Shown: positions 42,750-54,484 of the stretch, one piece after another
Numbering within the stretch: position 1 is the stretch's first letter
Layout of the letters: each line of letters starts with the position of its first letter
Assembly (NCBI GenBank): GCA_016235165.1
Contig: JACRLX010000023.1
Coordinates: forward strand, 1-64,000
Direction: 5' to 3'
From: Rhodocyclales bacterium
Lineage (GTDB): Bacteria > Pseudomonadota > Gammaproteobacteria > Burkholderiales > Rhodocyclaceae
Length of the DNA stretch: 64,000 nucleotides
Position numbers and translations under genes: made by a program
Notes under the pieces: generated by a model
The model's database searches: none
What the model saw: only the letters and a program-made list of their open reading frames with translations
Told to the model about the DNA's origin: nothing

Positions 42750-42958
42750 GCTGTGGAAAAACTCCCGGTAGAACCAACTGAACAACTGTGGATAAGCAAG
42801 ACTTCCATATCCACCCCGAGGAATCATCCAACTTCATCCACAATCGTCAGAGTACTTCTTCCACGCTCTTATCCACTGTATAATTAGCTGTATTTAATAA
42901 AGATTTAGGTGTTTTCCACAAACAAGAGCTTCCCTTATTAATCATAAGGCTTTTATAT
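42750..42958. other. Probable oriC: DnaA-box cluster and AT-rich region between dnaA and dnaN
   Basis: No gene. DnaA boxes or close variants: TGTGGAAAA (42752), TGTGGATAA, perfect (42787), TCATCCACA (42834), TTATCCACT (42869) and TTTTCCACA (42912). The first two point one way and the last three the other. From 42878 to 42958 the sequence is much richer in A and T than its surroundings, a candidate unwinding element. A TATAAT at 42879, overlapping a DnaA box, could be the -10 of a dnaN promoter. A dnaA-dnaN spacer is a common oriC place. Confidence 0.75.
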
Positions 42959-44062
42959 ATGCTCCTATTTAAAGGTCCACGTGACCAGCTTCTTTCTCCA
43001 TTGCAGGCGGTATGCGGCATCGTCGAGAAACGTCACACACTGCCAATACTTTCCAATGTGTTGATGGAAAAGAATGGCGAAAAGCTGACGCTCTTGGCAA
43101 CGGACATCGAAATCCAGATTACGACCCAGACTCCGACACAAGGGGCCGAGAAAGCCTCGATGACAGTCGGTGCGCGAAAGATGCAGGACATCTTGCGGTC
43201 GCTTCCGGAATCCGCCGAAGTAAGCCTGACGCTGGACGACAAGCGCCTGCAACTAAAGGCGGGAAAAAGTCGTTTCAACCTGCAAACCCTGCCGGCCGAG
43301 GATTTTCCGCGCATGGCGATCAGCGAGGGACAAGCCTCCCGGCTTTCGCTGACCCAGAAGCAAATGAAGCGTCTGCTTGGACTGGTTCAATACGCCATGG
43401 CCCAGCAGGATATCCGCTATTACCTGAATGGCCTGTTGCTGGTGGCCAAGGGCAGCGAGTTGCGCATGGTAGCCACCGATGGACACCGTTTGGCCTATGC
43501 TGCGGAAACCCTTCCCGAAACGACGGCACCGATCGAGGTAATACTGCCGCGCAAGACGGTGCTTGAGCTGTCGCGTCAGCTGGAGGACAGCGATGATCCC
43601 CTTGAGCTTCTATTGACGCCGACCCAGGCCCGTTTCAGCTTCGGCAGCATAGAACTGGTGTCGAAGCTGATAGATGGCAAGTTCCCGGACTATGAACGTG
43701 TCATCCCGCAGCATCATGCAAAGATAATCAAGCTTTCGCGCAATACCTTGCTGCATTCGCTGTTGCGTGCCGCCATCCTGACCAACGAAAAATTCCGTGG
43801 CGTGCGTCTGGTGCTTTCGCCCGGCAGCCTGAAGATCATTTCCAGCAACACCGAGCAGGAAGAAGCCCAGGAAGAAATAGAGATTGAATATTCTGCCGAG
43901 GCGCTGGATGTGGGTTTCAATGTTACCTACCTGCTTGACGTGCTGAACAACGTCGGTAACGAATCCATCGAGTTGCACCTGGCCGATGCCAACTCCAGCG
44001 CCCTGTTCGTGCTTCCCGGCAACGACACGTTCAAATACGTCGTCATGCCCATGCGTATCTGA
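42959..44062 (+). CDS. dnaN: DNA polymerase III sliding clamp, beta subunit
   Basis: 367 residues with three clamp domains; 'RHTLPILSNVL', 'GKSRFNLQTLPAEDFPRM', 'YLNGLLLVAKGSELRMVATDGHRLAYA', and the C-terminal 'FVLPGNDTFKYVVMPMRI' are conserved. Encodes the ring that tethers polymerase to DNA. AAGG lies upstream of the ATG. gyrB follows after 15 bases; recF is not between them as in E. coli. Confidence 0.98.
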   Translation: MLLFKGPRDQLLSPLQAVCGIVEKRHTLPILSNVLMEKNGEKLTLLATDIEIQITTQTPTQGAEKASMTVGARKMQDILRSLPESAEVSLTLDDKRLQLKAGKSRFNLQTLPAEDFPRMAISEGQASRLSLTQKQMKRLLGLVQYAMAQQDIRYYLNGLLLVAKGSELRMVATDGHRLAYAAETLPETTAPIEVILPRKTVLELSRQLEDSDDPLELLLTPTQARFSFGSIELVSKLIDGKFPDYERVIPQHHAKIIKLSRNTLLHSLLRAAILTNEKFRGVRLVLSPGSLKIISSNTEQEEAQEEIEIEYSAEALDVGFNVTYLLDVLNNVGNESIELHLADANSSALFVLPGNDTFKYVVMPMRI

Positions 44063-46540
<2,478 letters not shown>

Positions 46541-46616
46541 AGGTGCCAACCTACATCGGTGGCCGGGAGGGCGCTAGGATGCGCTCATTCCTCCTCTGAT
46601 CCTTTGGATTGGATTC

Positions 46617-46645
46617 GCCCGATACTTCGGTATCGGGCTTTTTTT
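46617..46645 (+). terminator. Rho-independent terminator after gyrB
   Basis: Nine-base stem GCCCGATAC / GTATCGGGC, a TTCG tetraloop and seven T residues. It ends the dnaA-dnaN-gyrB unit. Confidence 0.92.
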
Positions 46646-46702
46646 GGCACGGAGTTCCAAGCGAGACTCGGCGTCATCAATGATGCGACGCAACAATAAA
46701 TC

Positions 46703-46731
46703 TTGACAATATTCAGTAAGCTACTTATATT
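46703..46731 (+). promoter_or_regulatory. Consensus sigma70 promoter of the phasin gene
   Basis: TTGACA (46703-46708), a 17-base spacer and TATATT (46726-46731), in a locally AT-rich stretch. It leaves a leader of about 80 bases before the phasin ATG at 46818. Confidence 0.8.
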
Positions 46732-46817
46732 ATTAAATATTGCAACGCAGCAATTTGGAGTTGGCAGGCAGCTTTTCCGCTCCCGATCAATGAATCAGCT
46801 TCCGTAAGGAGACTGGC

Positions 46818-47156
46818 ATGAATCAAGTATCCGAACAATTCCGGCGCGCAAACCAGACCGGGATGCAAACCTTGGAAACCGTCGCCGCTGTGGCCTTTGA
46901 TGCGATGGAGAAGTTGGCCGCATTGAATCTGGGCATGGTGAGAGGCGTTCTCGAACAGCGAGAGACCGCCAGCCGCAAGCTGGTTGCCGCTACCCGGCCG
47001 GAAACCCTGGTGTCGCTGCAGGCCGGCGTATTTCTTGAAAGCTCCCGCCAAGCCATGGACTACTCGCAGCGGGTCATGGAAATCGGCAATGCCGCGCGCG
47101 ATGGCCTGTCCAAGCTGGTCACCGAACAGATTCCGGGGTCTCCCCGGCGCAACTGA
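46818..47156 (+). CDS. Phasin family protein
   Basis: 112 residues, fully helical with no Cys. Sequences such as 'ANQTGMQTLETVAAVAFDAMEKLAALNLGMVRGVLEQ' and 'SLQAGVFLESSRQAMDYSQRVMEIG' fit Phasin_2, which coats polyhydroxyalkanoate granules. Somewhat shorter than the 180-residue PhaP. It stands alone with a strong promoter and AAGGAG, fitting an abundant granule protein. No pha synthesis genes are in the window. Confidence 0.85.
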   Translation: MNQVSEQFRRANQTGMQTLETVAAVAFDAMEKLAALNLGMVRGVLEQRETASRKLVAATRPETLVSLQAGVFLESSRQAMDYSQRVMEIGNAARDGLSKLVTEQIPGSPRRN

Positions 47157-47329
47157 AAAAAGCTGCCTGAGGGCGGTTGCATTAATGCAGCGGACATAAC
47201 ACCGTTCCGCTCCCGGCGTCATCGCTCCGCTTGGGGTCGCGCGATGAGCCAAAACTACGAAGAACCATCCATCAAGATGCCGGCGCAGGTGTTGGCCGGA
47301 TAGCGCGGCTGCGTTCAACGGGAGTCGAT

Positions 47330-48058
47330 GTGTCGATCGCGGAAAATCGTTTGAAGTACCAGGTGCGAGGCGCCGACATCTTTTCCCCGAACCGTACCGG
47401 AGGCCCGTCGCAGCTGCTGCTGGCTGCCTTGGTTGTTTCCGCGCTGGTTGGGGGAATGGCGGCGGCGACCGGACCGGAAACAAGGCCGGCAAGCATCGCC
47501 GCCGATGCCGCAAGCACTGTACAGCCGGTGGGCACCGAACTGAACCCGTCGATGAGCGCTGCCCTGGAATCCGTGGCGCAGCGCTACCGGGTGGCACCCG
47601 AAGCCCTGAAACCGATTTTTTTCGCCGCGCAGCAGGCCGCCCGCGAACTCGATCCACTGCTGATCATTGCCGTAATCGGCGTCGAATCCGGTTTCAATCC
47701 GTTTGCCCAAAGCGTGATGGGGGCGCAAGGCCTGATGCAGGTGATTCCGCGTTATCACCGCGACAAGTTGCCTCCCGAAACACCACCGGCGGCCTTTCTC
47801 GACCCGGTCAGCAATGTCCGCGTCGGGGCACAAGTGCTACAGGAAGCGATACGCCGCAGTGGCGGATTGATCGAAGGCTTGCAGTATTACGCGGGCGCGG
47901 CCGATGATCCCGAGCGCGGCTATGCGACGCGGGTGATTGCCGAAAAACAGCGTCTGGATATCGCGGCGCGCGCCCGCAAGGGGCCTGCAGCGGCAATCAC
48001 CACCGCGTCGCGCCAGCTGGTTCCGGCGCCGCGCGAGCCGGCCAAAAAGAACGACTGA
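47330..48058 (+). CDS. Lytic transglycosylase (SLT domain), membrane anchored
   Basis: 242 residues. I chose a GTG at 47330 because GGAG lies 5 bases upstream and no ATG fits. A membrane anchor lies at about 26-45 (SQLLLAALVVSALVGGMAAA), and the SLT domain at about 85-190 has the catalytic Glu in 'IGVESGFNPFAQSVMGAQGLMQVIPRY'. It should cut peptidoglycan in the periplasm. The C-terminal tail is basic and Ala/Pro-rich. Neighbours give no further hint. Confidence 0.88.
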   Translation: MSIAENRLKYQVRGADIFSPNRTGGPSQLLLAALVVSALVGGMAAATGPETRPASIAADAASTVQPVGTELNPSMSAALESVAQRYRVAPEALKPIFFAAQQAARELDPLLIIAVIGVESGFNPFAQSVMGAQGLMQVIPRYHRDKLPPETPPAAFLDPVSNVRVGAQVLQEAIRRSGGLIEGLQYYAGAADDPERGYATRVIAEKQRLDIAARARKGPAAAITTASRQLVPAPREPAKKND

Positions 48059-48130
48059 CGATGCAAGCGACAGCAGGGGCTATACTGCTATGAAAAGGGT
48101 GCTTCAAAACTCGTTTCAGGGAGAAAGCCC

Positions 48131-48514
48131 GTGACCACGTTGAACATTTCTTCCGCGCCGCCATCATTGGCGCAGGGTAACGATTTGCGCCACGATCTGG
48201 TCGATGCCCAGGTGCAGGTGCTCAGCATCTACCTCGACAAGCGCCCCCCCGAACACCTCGTCACCGCGCTGGATCGGCTGATCGACTGTTGTCGTGCCAG
48301 TTTCCGCGAGGAAGAGGCGCTGATGTCCCGCCTTGGCGGGCAAATCGACCCGGCGCACCGCGACCGGCACCAGACCGTGATGCATCAGCTTTCCGCTCTG
48401 CGCCTTGGGGCGCTGGATTCCGACCGCGGACGTCTGCTGGCCAGCCTGATCCTGATCGATCGCGAACTGATCGCGCACATCGCCGACGCGGCCCTGGTTT
48501 CCGCCGAAGGCTGA
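48131..48514 (+). CDS. Hemerythrin-like protein, ligands incomplete
   Basis: 127 residues, a helical bundle. 'RHDLVDAQ', 'FREEEALMSRLG', 'HRDRHQTVMHQLSAL' and 'LIAHIADAAL' match the spacing of hemerythrin helices that bind two iron atoms. The His usually found before the EE pair (HF..EE) is Arg-Ala-Ser-Phe here, so the di-iron centre may be altered. GTG start with GGGAGAA upstream. Possible oxygen or iron sensing role; not proven. Confidence 0.6.
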   Translation: MTTLNISSAPPSLAQGNDLRHDLVDAQVQVLSIYLDKRPPEHLVTALDRLIDCCRASFREEEALMSRLGGQIDPAHRDRHQTVMHQLSALRLGALDSDRGRLLASLILIDRELIAHIADAALVSAEG

Positions 48515-48637
48515 ACGGCCGTTCTTCGCCGAGTCACCGTCCTTGGCCGGGGCGGTGTCGCGGTTTGTCGAAGGCAACCGCCGTACCGTCATGCGCGCAT
48601 AATGGCGGGCCTGTCAACCAGCACCGGGGGTTAAGCC

Positions 48638-49063
48638 ATGAACGCCATGCGCCGCACCGTATGCCTGCTTGCCTGCCTGTCGGCGACAGCTGCCGCCCAG
48701 GCCGCCGAAACCTATCTCTGCGTCGCTGAAATGACCACCGGATTCAACTACGACGCGAACAAGAAAGCCTGGCGCAGCGCGGATTTTCGTTCGGAAAAGA
48801 AATTCGCCATCAGCCGGTCGAAAACCAAGGCCTACGCTTGGGAAGCCAAGGAAGTTGGCGACGCAAGGCCGGCCGCAACCTGCGACAAGGATTTCAACGA
48901 GGCGGGCAACCTGTTCTGCACCGGTGTATTCGATCTGCGTTTCAACCGCCGCCAGTTGCGCTTCCTCTATGCCTACCCTATCGGTTACTGGAGTGACGGC
49001 GCCGGCGCGCGCGAAGGCGAGAACACACCGGCCATGGCGATAGGGCGGTGCCGCGAGCTCTGA
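48638..49063 (+). CDS. Secreted hypothetical protein
   Basis: 141 residues that I do not recognise. A signal peptide (MRRTVCLLACLSATAAAQA) is followed by a domain with four Cys residues (YLCVAEM, ATCDKD, LFCTG, GRCREL at the end), which could form two disulfides in the periplasm. A single-gene unit between the hemerythrin-like gene and PAP2. Confidence 0.7.
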   Translation: MNAMRRTVCLLACLSATAAAQAAETYLCVAEMTTGFNYDANKKAWRSADFRSEKKFAISRSKTKAYAWEAKEVGDARPAATCDKDFNEAGNLFCTGVFDLRFNRRQLRFLYAYPIGYWSDGAGAREGENTPAMAIGRCREL

Positions 49064-49184
49064 TTCGCGGGGGCCTGCTTGCCGTCGCCGTCGCCCCGGT
49101 GGCGCCGTCGCGCCCTCGGGCGGCGGCTTCTGCTTCAGCTGAATGGCACGAGCAATCCCGCCTGATCGGCAGCCTTGCCCCGGA

Positions 49185-49865
49185 ATGACCCGAATTCGCC
49201 GTGTTGCCAGCGCCGACTTTCAAGCATCCGTGTTGCTCGCCGCCGCCGCCCTGCTGCTGCTGGCAGTCGCTGCCGTGCTGGTCTGTCCCGGCGGGCGCTG
49301 CGCGGTACCGGCCTGCGACGCGGCGGGCCTGGTCCTGGCCTGGGACTGGCGCCGACCTTGGCTGGACGCCCTGGCGCTGGGCGTCACCTGGCTCGGTTCG
49401 CTCTACCTCCTGCTACCCGCCGCGCTGCTGCTGGCCTGGCGTGACACCCGTCGCCTCGGCGCGCGCCTGGCGGCTTTTGTTCCGCTGGCGCTGCTGGCGG
49501 CGAGCGCCGTGGTCCACCTGACCAAAGTTGCCGTGCTGCGGCCTCGCCCCGAGCTGTTCGCTCCACTGGCGGCGATGCCGGCCGATGCCAGCTTTCCCAG
49601 CGCCCACGCGATGCAGATCGCGGCATTTGTCACCGCGGTGCTGCTGCGCCCGCGGTCGCGTCCGCATCCAGTGGCATGGGTAGCCGGCGCGGCCGTGGTG
49701 TCCGCCGTCGCCTGCTCCCGGATCTATCTGCAAGTCCATTTCCCCAGCGATGTGATCGCCGGCGTGCTCGCGGCCGTCCTGTTGGTACTGGCATTGCGCG
49801 CCGGATTCGAGCCGGCTCTGTTACCCTGCCGCCCTTCTGCCCGCAAACAAGGCCAGGACGTCTGA
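49185..49865 (+). CDS. PAP2-family membrane phosphatase
   Basis: 226 residues with five to six hydrophobic helices and the three phosphatase motifs: K-x6-RP (KVAVLRPRP), PSAH (FPSAHAMQ) and SR-x5-H (SRIYLQVHFPSD). The family dephosphorylates lipid phosphates such as undecaprenyl pyrophosphate or phosphatidic acid. The ATG at 49185 gives MTRIRRVASADFQ; the first residues V-A-S-A-D-F are encoded by a dispersed repeat. Confidence 0.88.
   Translation: MTRIRRVASADFQASVLLAAAALLLLAVAAVLVCPGGRCAVPACDAAGLVLAWDWRRPWLDALALGVTWLGSLYLLLPAALLLAWRDTRRLGARLAAFVPLALLAASAVVHLTKVAVLRPRPELFAPLAAMPADASFPSAHAMQIAAFVTAVLLRPRSRPHPVAWVAGAAVVSAVACSRIYLQVHFPSDVIAGVLAAVLLVLALRAGFEPALLPCRPSARKQGQDV
49197..49218 (-). repeat. 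Dispersed bipartite repeat, copy 10 (5' end of PAP2 gene)
   Basis: Perfect core with spacer AAC, antisense; encodes V-A-S-A-D in the N-terminus of the phosphatase. Confidence 0.85.
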
Positions 49866-49869
49866 TCGC

Positions 49870-52551
49870 ATGCGCACCGAAACGCCTAAAGCCATCTACC
49901 TCAAGGACTACCGCCCGCCGGCCTGGTGGGTCGACAGCGTCGACCTGCATGTCGCCATCCACGATGATCATGCCGAAGTGCGCGCGCGCCTGGCCTGCCG
50001 GCGCAACCCGGCCAATCCGCAGCCCGACATGGTGCTCGACGGCGAAGAGCTGACGCTGCTGGAAGTCGGCGCTGACTCGCTTTGCGTACCTGGAACGCCG
50101 CTTCGCGGGCAGGTAACGGCGATCGCGCCTTCGCGCTACACCGTCGGCGACGAAACCCTGACCATTCACGGCCCCCTGCCCGACAGCTTCATGCTGGAAA
50201 CCCGGGTGCGCATCGAACCCGACAAAAACACCCAGCTCTCCGGCCTCTACCGATCCAGGGACGGCTACTTCACCCAGTGCGAAGCCCAGGGCTTCCGCCG
50301 CATCACTTTCTTTCCCGACCGGCCCGACGTGATGGCGCGCTACACCTGCACCATCGAAGCCGATCAGGCGCGCTTTCCGCAACTGCTCTCCAACGGCAAC
50401 CCGGTCGCCGCCGGCGATGCGCAGAACGGTCGCCACTGGGCCAAATGGGAAGACCCCTTCGCCAAGCCGTCTTATCTCTTCGCGCTGGTCGCGGCGAAGC
50501 TCGACGTGCTGGAGGACGAGTTCATCACCGCCTCGGGGCGCCGCGTACGCTGCGCCGTCTACGTCGAACCCGGCAAGCTCGACCAGTGCGGCCACGCCAT
50601 GGCGGCCCTGAAAAAATCGATGAAATGGGACGAAGAGCGCTTCGGCCTGGAGATGGACCTCGACCACTACATGATCGTGGCGGTGGGCGACTTCAACATG
50701 GGGGCGATGGAGAACAAGGGCCTCAACATCTTCAACACCAAGTACGTGCTGGCCCGCCCCGACACCGCCACCGACACCGACTACCAGGGCATCGACCGCG
50801 TCGTCGCCCACGAGTATTTCCACAACTGGACCGGCAACCGCGTCACCTGCCGCGACTGGTTCCAGCTCTCGTTGAAGGAAGGACTCACCGTCTATCGCGA
50901 CCAGGAGTTCGGCGAAGACCTGCATTCCCGCGCCGTGACGCGCATCCAGGAAGTGCGCACCCTGCGCGTCGCCCAGTTCCCCGAGGATGCCGGGCCGATG
51001 GCGCACCCGATCCGCCCCGCCTCCTATGCCGAGATCAACAATTTCTACACCGCCACGGTGTACGAAAAAGGCGCCCAGGTCATCCGCATGATCGAGACCC
51101 TGATCGGCCGCGACAACTTCCGCAAGGGCATGGATCTCTATTTCGCCCGCCACGACGGCCGGGCCGTGACTTGCGAGGACTTCGTCGCCGCCATGCAGGA
51201 TGCATCGGACGTCGACCTCGTCCAGTTCCGCCGCTGGTACGCCCGCGCCGGCACGCCGCGGCTGAAGGCCGAGGGTGTGTACGACCCGGCCGCCAAGCGC
51301 TACACGCTGACGCTGACACAATCGCTGGCGCCCACGGCCTACGAAGCTCGACTCCGCGAAGCCGGCATCGCCACCGACGACGGCCCGCTGCACATCCCTG
51401 TCGCCGTCGGCCTGGTGCTGCCTGACGGTGCGGACGCCTTTCCCACGCGCGTGCTGTCGCTCACCGAAACCGCGCAGACCTTCGTCTTCGATGACATTCC
51501 GGCACCACCCGTCGCCTCGCTGCTGCGCGGCTTCTCCGCACCCGTGCATCTCGACTTCGACCAGTCCGACGCCGAGCTGGCCCACCTCATGGCGCACGAC
51601 ACCGACCCCTTCAATCGCTGGGAAGCAGGGCAGCGCCTGGCCACGCGCGTATTGCTGGCGGGCATCGCGGTCGGCGGCCATGGCGATACCTGGATTCCGC
51701 AAAGCCTGGTCGAGGCCATTCGCCGCGTGCTGGCCGATGGCCTGCGCGACCCCGCTTTCGCCGCCGAAGCGCTGGCCCTGCCCGCCGAACAAGTGCTGGC
51801 CGAGGAGGTCGTCGCTGACGGCGGCGTCATCGACCCCGAGGCCATCCACCTCGCGCGCCTCAATTTGCGCCGCCACCTTGCGGCAGAGCTGCGCGCCACC
51901 TTTGAGTTCACTTGGCAGGCGCTGGCGCCCAGCGAGCCCTATGCGCCCGACGGCGCCCAGGTCGGCCGCCGCGCCTTGCGCAACGCCTGCCTTGCCTATC
52001 TCGCCGACGCCGATGCCGCCGCCGTGCTGCCGCGCCTGCTGGCCCAGTTGCACGATGGCGGCAACATGACCGACGTGATCGCCGCGCTGGGGATACTCGC
52101 CAACCAGGACCTGCCGGAACGCGAAACGGCGCTCGCCGATTTTTATGCCAAGTGGAACGACGAGGCGCTGGTGGTCGACAAGTGGCTGTCGGTGCAATCC
52201 ACCTCGCGCCTGCCCGGCACCGGGGCGCGGGTGCGCGCGCTGATGCGGCATCCGGCCTTCGACCTGAAGAACCCGAACAAGGTCTATGCCCTCATACGCG
52301 CCTTCTGCGGCGCCAACCCGCGCCATTTCCATGCGCTGGACGGCAGCGGCTACCAGCTCGCCGCCGACGTCATCATCGAGCTGCAGGCGATGAACCCGCA
52401 GGTGGCCTCGCGCATCGCCCGCAGCTTCGACCGCTGGCGCCAGTTCGACGCCGTGCACCAGGGCCATGCGCGCGCTGCGCTGGAGCGCATCCGCGCCTGC
52501 CCCGATCTGGCCAGGGATCTGGCCGAAGTGGTCGGCAATGCCTTGAAGTGA
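49870..52551 (+). CDS. pepN: Aminopeptidase N (M1 zinc metallopeptidase)
   Basis: 893 residues, the PepN length. 'GAMENKGLNIFN' near 278 is the substrate-amine site and 'VVAHEYFHNWTGNRVT' near 311 the HEXXH zinc motif; Glu in 'LKEGLTVYRDQEF' is the third ligand. A cytoplasmic exopeptidase removing N-terminal residues. It begins 4 bases after PAP2. Confidence 0.96.
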   Translation: MRTETPKAIYLKDYRPPAWWVDSVDLHVAIHDDHAEVRARLACRRNPANPQPDMVLDGEELTLLEVGADSLCVPGTPLRGQVTAIAPSRYTVGDETLTIHGPLPDSFMLETRVRIEPDKNTQLSGLYRSRDGYFTQCEAQGFRRITFFPDRPDVMARYTCTIEADQARFPQLLSNGNPVAAGDAQNGRHWAKWEDPFAKPSYLFALVAAKLDVLEDEFITASGRRVRCAVYVEPGKLDQCGHAMAALKKSMKWDEERFGLEMDLDHYMIVAVGDFNMGAMENKGLNIFNTKYVLARPDTATDTDYQGIDRVVAHEYFHNWTGNRVTCRDWFQLSLKEGLTVYRDQEFGEDLHSRAVTRIQEVRTLRVAQFPEDAGPMAHPIRPASYAEINNFYTATVYEKGAQVIRMIETLIGRDNFRKGMDLYFARHDGRAVTCEDFVAAMQDASDVDLVQFRRWYARAGTPRLKAEGVYDPAAKRYTLTLTQSLAPTAYEARLREAGIATDDGPLHIPVAVGLVLPDGADAFPTRVLSLTETAQTFVFDDIPAPPVASLLRGFSAPVHLDFDQSDAELAHLMAHDTDPFNRWEAGQRLATRVLLAGIAVGGHGDTWIPQSLVEAIRRVLADGLRDPAFAAEALALPAEQVLAEEVVADGGVIDPEAIHLARLNLRRHLAAELRATFEFTWQALAPSEPYAPDGAQVGRRALRNACLAYLADADAAAVLPRLLAQLHDGGNMTDVIAALGILANQDLPERETALADFYAKWNDEALVVDKWLSVQSTSRLPGTGARVRALMRHPAFDLKNPNKVYALIRAFCGANPRHFHALDGSGYQLAADVIIELQAMNPQVASRIARSFDRWRQFDAVHQGHARAALERIRACPDLARDLAEVVGNALK

Positions 52552-53238
52552 TCAGTGCAGCGGCCGTTCGGTGCCGCAGCACTTCTTGAACTTCCTGCCG
52601 CTGCCGCAGGGGCAGTCGTCGTTGCGGCCCACCTTCGGTGCCTCGCGGCGCAGGGTCGAGGCGCGCTTGCGCTGCGGCAGCCAGTGTTCCATCAAGGCCG
52701 CCGCGCATTCGCCGAGCATGGCCGCATACTCGTCCAGTTCCTCGTCCGGCGTCGGATCGCTTTCCAGTTGGCGCGCGCTGTCCTCGGTGCCGTGCAGCAG
52801 TATCGGGTAGAGGTAGTCGTCGGCCTCGTCGCTGTCCAGCAGCGGCTGCCAGTTTTCGATGTCGAGCGCCATGCCCTGGACGAAGCCGCTGCACCATTCG
52901 CCGATTTCCGAAACCTGGCGGCCGTCGAGCTCGCGCTCCCAGAGCAGGGGCTCGAAGTCCTCGGCTTCCTCGCGCAGTTGCAGCAGGATGCCATTGGCGT
53001 GGCGCAGCACCAGCATGCGCATGCGCTCGGCGATTTTTTCGGACGGCCAGTTCACGCCCTTGCCCCAGATCATCGGCAGCCACGTCGTCGGTGGCAGGTT
53101 GGTCGGCCCCACCGCCAGCGCGGTGAGGAAGCCGTCGAGCATGGACACGTCCATCGCGTCCTCGCCGACGGCGTCGGAGCGCAGGAAGGCATCGAGTTCG
53201 TCGAGTTCGTCTTCATCCAGCGGCAGGTCGGGATCCAT
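52552..53238 (-). CDS. YecA/UPF0149 family protein with SEC-C zinc motif
   Basis: 228 residues: UPF0149 domain (about 10-185, '[26 protein letters not shown]', '[14 protein letters not shown]') and a C-terminal SEC-C motif with '[19 protein letters not shown]' that binds zinc and is found on SecA. In E. coli YecA has been linked to ribosome-bound proteins. The ATG at 53238 suits the acidic start [15 protein letters not shown]. Convergent with pepN with no gap. Confidence 0.9.
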   Translation of the reverse strand: MDPDLPLDEDELDELDAFLRSDAVGEDAMDVSMLDGFLTALAVGPTNLPPTTWLPMIWGKGVNWPSEKIAERMRMLVLRHANGILLQLREEAEDFEPLLWERELDGRQVSEIGEWCSGFVQGMALDIENWQPLLDSDEADDYLYPILLHGTEDSARQLESDPTPDEELDEYAAMLGECAAALMEHWLPQRKRASTLRREAPKVGRNDDCPCGSGRKFKKCCGTERPLH

Positions 53239-53335
53239 GGCGTCTTTCGTCCTTCGATTGGAGCCGGCAATCGGGATCATCGCCAAGCGTCATTGGCTGC
53301 CATTGTCGCAGCATCCCGGGGAGTGCCGCAGGGAA

Positions 53336-53357
53336 AGTCGGCGCTGGGCAGACGGCG
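53336..53357 (+). repeat. Dispersed bipartite repeat, copy 11
   Basis: One mismatch in the core, AAA flank kept; lies in the promoter region between the YecA-like and thioredoxin-like genes. Confidence 0.8.
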
Positions 53358-53415
53358 GTCGGGCCGGCTTTTCCGCCGGGTACAATCGATTTGCTGACGC
53401 AAGGGACTGCAGAAC

Positions 53416-53856
53416 ATGACCGATACGCCCGAAATCAACTGCCGGCAAGCGCCTTCGCCTGCCACCGCCATCATCGACGTCACCGAGGACGATTTCGAAG
53501 CCGCGGTGGTTGCGGCCTCGCATCTTCGGCCGGTGCTGGTGGACATCGGCGCCGACTGGTGCGGCCCCTGCCGCGTGCTCGGCCCGCGCCTGCACGCGCT
53601 GGCACAGGCCCGTGGCGGCGAATTTCTGCTCGCCAACGTCGATGCCGACGAGAACATGCGCATCGCCGGGCGGCACAAGGTGCGCGGCTTCCCCACCGTC
53701 ATCGCCTACAGCCATGGGGTCGAGGTCGACCGCTTCCATTCGGCGCAGACCGACGGTTTCCTGCGCCGCTTTGTCGATGAGGTGCTGCGCCGCCATGCCG
53801 AGCATGGTCACGCCGCCCTGCTGATGCCGACGCCGACAGGCGCGGGCGGCGCGTGA
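53416..53856 (+). CDS. Thioredoxin-like protein
   Basis: 146 residues: thioredoxin fold with active-site W48-C-G-P-C52, 'VDADENMRIAGRHKVRGFPTVIAYSHG' including the cis-Pro, and short extensions at both ends. No signal peptide, so cytoplasmic. Likely a disulfide reductase or the first thioredoxin domain of a larger family (co-chaperone type). No partner gene nearby. Confidence 0.88.
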   Translation: MTDTPEINCRQAPSPATAIIDVTEDDFEAAVVAASHLRPVLVDIGADWCGPCRVLGPRLHALAQARGGEFLLANVDADENMRIAGRHKVRGFPTVIAYSHGVEVDRFHSAQTDGFLRRFVDEVLRRHAEHGHAALLMPTPTGAGGA

Positions 53857-53908
53857 ATCGCTTCGCTATCGTCGCGCCGATAGCCGGCTCAGAAGAGAGC
53901 GGAAGCGT

Positions 53909-54484
53909 TCATGGATTGGCAAATGCAACGATGGACTGGAGGCGGGAAGTCGCCATCGTGACGCGTTGCGCCAGGGTTTCGTCCTGGGCCAGCAGGCCCG
54001 GCAGGTAGTTGTCGAAATCGGGCGTGGCCAGCAAGGCAGCGCAGCGCTGGCCAAGGTAGCTGCGCAAGTCAGGGGTTTCACCCGCGATCTCGTCCAGCAG
54101 CTCGGTTCGCCCGTCGATGATGTTGATGATGTCTTCCAGGTCGTGGCTGCCGAGCACGTCTTCATTGCCGCGATCGGCGAAAGCCTCGAACTTGGTGGCC
54201 AGGAAATGCGGTGCCGTAATAAGCCGTATCGTCGGACCACCGGGTAGCGTCAGCCTGCGGGCGGACGCCACGGCCTGCGGATACCAGCGATTGGCAAAGC
54301 CGAGAATGCGCGCATCCGTCGGCATCAGGTCGACGTCGTTGGTCAGCCGCGCCTGCGTCGCGGCCGGATCGCTCAGCAACAGCCCGGCAGCACAACCGCC
54401 GACGAACACCAGTTCATTGCACAGGCTACCCAGCGCGGCGGCAACGATTTCCACCTTGGCCAGATTCGGGTCGTCGTGCCTCAC
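53909..54484 (-). CDS. Nucleotidyltransferase-fold protein, putative toxin of a wHTH-NTase pair
   Basis: 191 residues. 'FVGGCAAGLLL' followed by 'TNDVDLM' at about 28-55 matches the GG...D-x-D catalytic motif of DNA polymerase beta-type nucleotidyltransferases. 'FLATKFEAFADRGNED' and 'SHDLEDIINIIDGR' further resemble the AbiEii and MNT groups. Start overlaps the stop of the winged-helix gene (ATGA). In AbiE and related type IV toxin-antitoxin systems an NTase of this kind is the toxin. Sequence alone does not prove toxicity. Confidence 0.75.
   Translation of the reverse strand: MRHDDPNLAKVEIVAAALGSLCNELVFVGGCAAGLLLSDPAATQARLTNDVDLMPTDARILGFANRWYPQAVASARRLTLPGGPTIRLITAPHFLATKFEAFADRGNEDVLGSHDLEDIINIIDGRTELLDEIAGETPDLRSYLGQRCAALLATPDFDNYLPGLLAQDETLAQRVTMATSRLQSIVAFANP

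Noticed and set aside
47243..47302. 19-codon frame MSQNYEEPSIKMPAQVLAG before the lytic transglycosylase gene
   Set aside because: No ribosome-binding site and no recognisable partner; a leader peptide cannot be supported.
50064..50074. AGTCGGCGCTG in pepN, resembling the dispersed repeat
   Set aside because: Only the first 11 bases match and the second half site ACGGCG is missing.
49630..52467. 945-codon open frame opposite pepN
   Set aside because: Antisense shadow of a well-conserved aminopeptidase gene.
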